Assembly: GCA_963681505.1 (NCBI GenBank)
Contig: OY811973.1
Span: 14,615,402-14,679,401, forward strand
Reading direction: 5' to 3'
Source of the DNA: Eunapius fragilis
Taxonomy: Eukaryota > Porifera > Demospongiae > Spongillida > Spongillidae
Length of the DNA: 64,000 bases
The notes beneath the pieces are model-generated. The model worked only from the letters and a program-made list of their open reading frames with translations, did no database searches and had not been told where the DNA came from. Position 1 is the first letter of the stretch; each line of letters opens with the position of its first letter. Shown here piece by piece: positions 62,801 through 64,000 of the stretch. Position numbers and translations under genes: made by a program.

Positions 62801-64000
62801 GCAGGAGTCAAGTATCTCAATGCATGACTCCTGCAGGATTCAAGTATGTCATTATGTATGACTCCTGCAGGAGTCATGTATCTCCATGTATGACTCCTGC
62901 AGGAGTCAAGTATGTTGGTATGTATGACTCCCGCAGGAGTCAAGTATCTCAATGCATGACTCTTGCAGGAGTCAAGTATATCCATATGTATGAGTCCCGC
63001 AGGAGTCAAGTATCTCCATGTATGACTCCTGCAGGAGTCAAGTTTGTTGGTATGTATGACTCCTGCAGGAATCAAGTATCTCAATGTATGACTCCTGCAG
63101 GAGTCATGTATCTCCATGTATGCCTCCTGCAGGAGTCAAGTATGTTGGTATGTATGACTCCTGCAGTAGTCAAGAATCTCAATGTATAATTCCACAGGAG
63201 CCCAGTATGTCAGTGTGTATGACTCCTGCAGTAGTCAAGTATCTCTTTGCATGACTCCTACAGGAGGCAAGTATGTCAATATGCATGACTCCTACAGGAG
63301 TCAAGTATCTCAATGCATGACTCCTGCAGAAGTCAAGTATGTCATGATGTATGACTCCTGCAGGAGTCAATTATGTCATTATGTATGACTCCTGCAGGAG
63401 TCAAGTATCTCCATGTATGACTCCTGCAGGAGTCAAGTATGTTGGTATGTATGACTCCTGCAGGAGTCAAGTATCTCATTATATGAAACCTGCAGGAGTC
63501 CAGTATGACAGTATGTATGACTCCTGCAGGAGTCAAGTATCTGTATGCATGACTCCTGCAGGAGTCAAGTATGTCATTATGTATGACTCTTGCAGGAGTC
63601 AAGTATCTCCATGTATGACTCCTGCAGGAGTCAAGTATGTTGGTATGTATGAAGCCTGCAGAAGTCAATTATCTCAATGCATGACTCCTGCAGGAGTCAA
63701 GTATGTCATTATGTATGACTCCTGCATGAGTCCAGTATCTCCAAGTATGACTCCTGCAGGAGTCAAGTATGTTGGTATGTATGACTCCTGCAGGAGTCAA
63801 GTATCTCAATGTATGACTGCTGTAGGAGTCAAGTATGTTGGTATATATGACTCCTGCAGGAGTCAAGTATCTCAATGTATGACTCCTGCAGGAGTCATGT
63901 ATCTCCATGTATGCCTCCTGCAGGAGTCAAGTATGTTGGTATGTATGACTCCTGCAGTAGTCAAGAATCTCAATGTATAATTCCACAGGAGCCCAGTATG

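Larger units (their letters stand above)
32696..64000. repeat. Satellite E array (34+32-bp dimer, palindromic core)
   Basis: Roughly 950 monomers alternate between a 34-bp form (core plus AAGTATGTTGGTATGTA or AAGTATGTCATTATGTA) and a 32-bp form (core plus AAGTATCTCAATGTA or AAGTATCTCCATGTA). Together they make a 66-bp dimer. Each monomer is centred on the 18-bp palindrome TGACTCCTGCAGGAGTCA. Common core variants are CTGTAG, CTGAAG, CTGCACTAG, CTGCAGTAG and CCGCAG. Because 66 is divisible by three and the unit has no stops, both strands show long open frames (MTPAGVKY.. and ..DILDSCRSH). These follow the repeat and are not genes. The array runs off the window. Confidence 0.98.

Noticed and set aside
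33171-63980. Many long open frames on both strands of satellite E (up to about 400 codons)
   Set aside because: The 66-bp dimer is divisible by three and lacks stops, so open frames arise on both strands automatically. Starts and ends fall at random mutations and no non-repeat domain is attached.
32696-64000. CRISPR-like array: short palindromic repeats with regular spacers
   Set aside because: The linkers between palindromes are not unique spacers. They belong to two alternating families repeated hundreds of times, the period is only 32-34 bp, there are no cas genes, and the window is eukaryotic.
1-64000. tRNA, rRNA or small RNA genes
   Set aside because: I saw no cloverleaf with conserved A and B boxes and no rRNA sequence. 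The tRNA-Leu similarity at 28,726 is an 18-base complement to the tRNA 3' end, which marks a primer-binding site and not a tRNA gene.

Overview
This window is eukaryotic and almost entirely repetitive. It holds no ordinary protein-coding gene. At least five unrelated tandem-repeat families lie end to end, with one intact-ended DNA transposon, one decayed LTR retrotransposon fragment and about 0.8 kb of low-copy DNA. The LTR fragment has a primer-binding site matching the 3' end of animal-type tRNA-Leu and a Gag N-terminus of the Mag/SURL kind of Ty3/gypsy elements. This suggests a metazoan, probably an aquatic invertebrate. The species cannot be named from the sequence. The setting looks like satellite heterochromatin (pericentromeric, subtelomeric or an interstitial satellite island).

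Layout: (1) 1-17,453, satellite A, monomers of about 185 and 208 bp in nested higher-order blocks (393, 578, 1920, 2497 and 6519 bp). (2) 17,457-24,333 and 26,033-27,469, satellite B, alternating 55- and 60-bp monomers (115-bp dimer) rich in the palindrome CCAATTGG. (3) 24,334-26,032, a 1,699-bp DNA transposon inserted in B, with 41-bp perfect terminal inverted repeats and a TTA target duplication. Its empty site survives in a paralogous B copy, and it carries exon-like sequence. (4) 27,470-27,933 and 28,311-28,426, satellite C (about 62 bp), interleaved with a G/T-rich microsatellite. (5) 28,601-29,900, a decayed Mag-like LTR element: LTR, tRNA-Leu PBS, a gag fragment with an in-frame stop, and two diverged copies of a segment with a retropepsin-like motif. 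(6) 29,921-31,860, minisatellite D (24 bp). (7) 31,861-32,695, low-copy DNA with a decayed minus-strand coding fragment and twin 16-bp palindromes. (8) 32,696-64,000, satellite E, alternating 34/32-bp monomers (66-bp dimer), each with an 18-bp palindrome, and including a 4,010-bp tandem duplication.

The many long open frames in D, E, B and the microsatellite follow from repeat units without stop codons and are not annotated as genes. The most notable pattern is that three places (the A/B junction, inside B, and the B/C junction) carry foldback palindromes. At each, a short inverted copy of the next repeat unit precedes it, and both arms share variants not typical of the family. This suggests hairpin or template-switch events at the start of satellite arrays.
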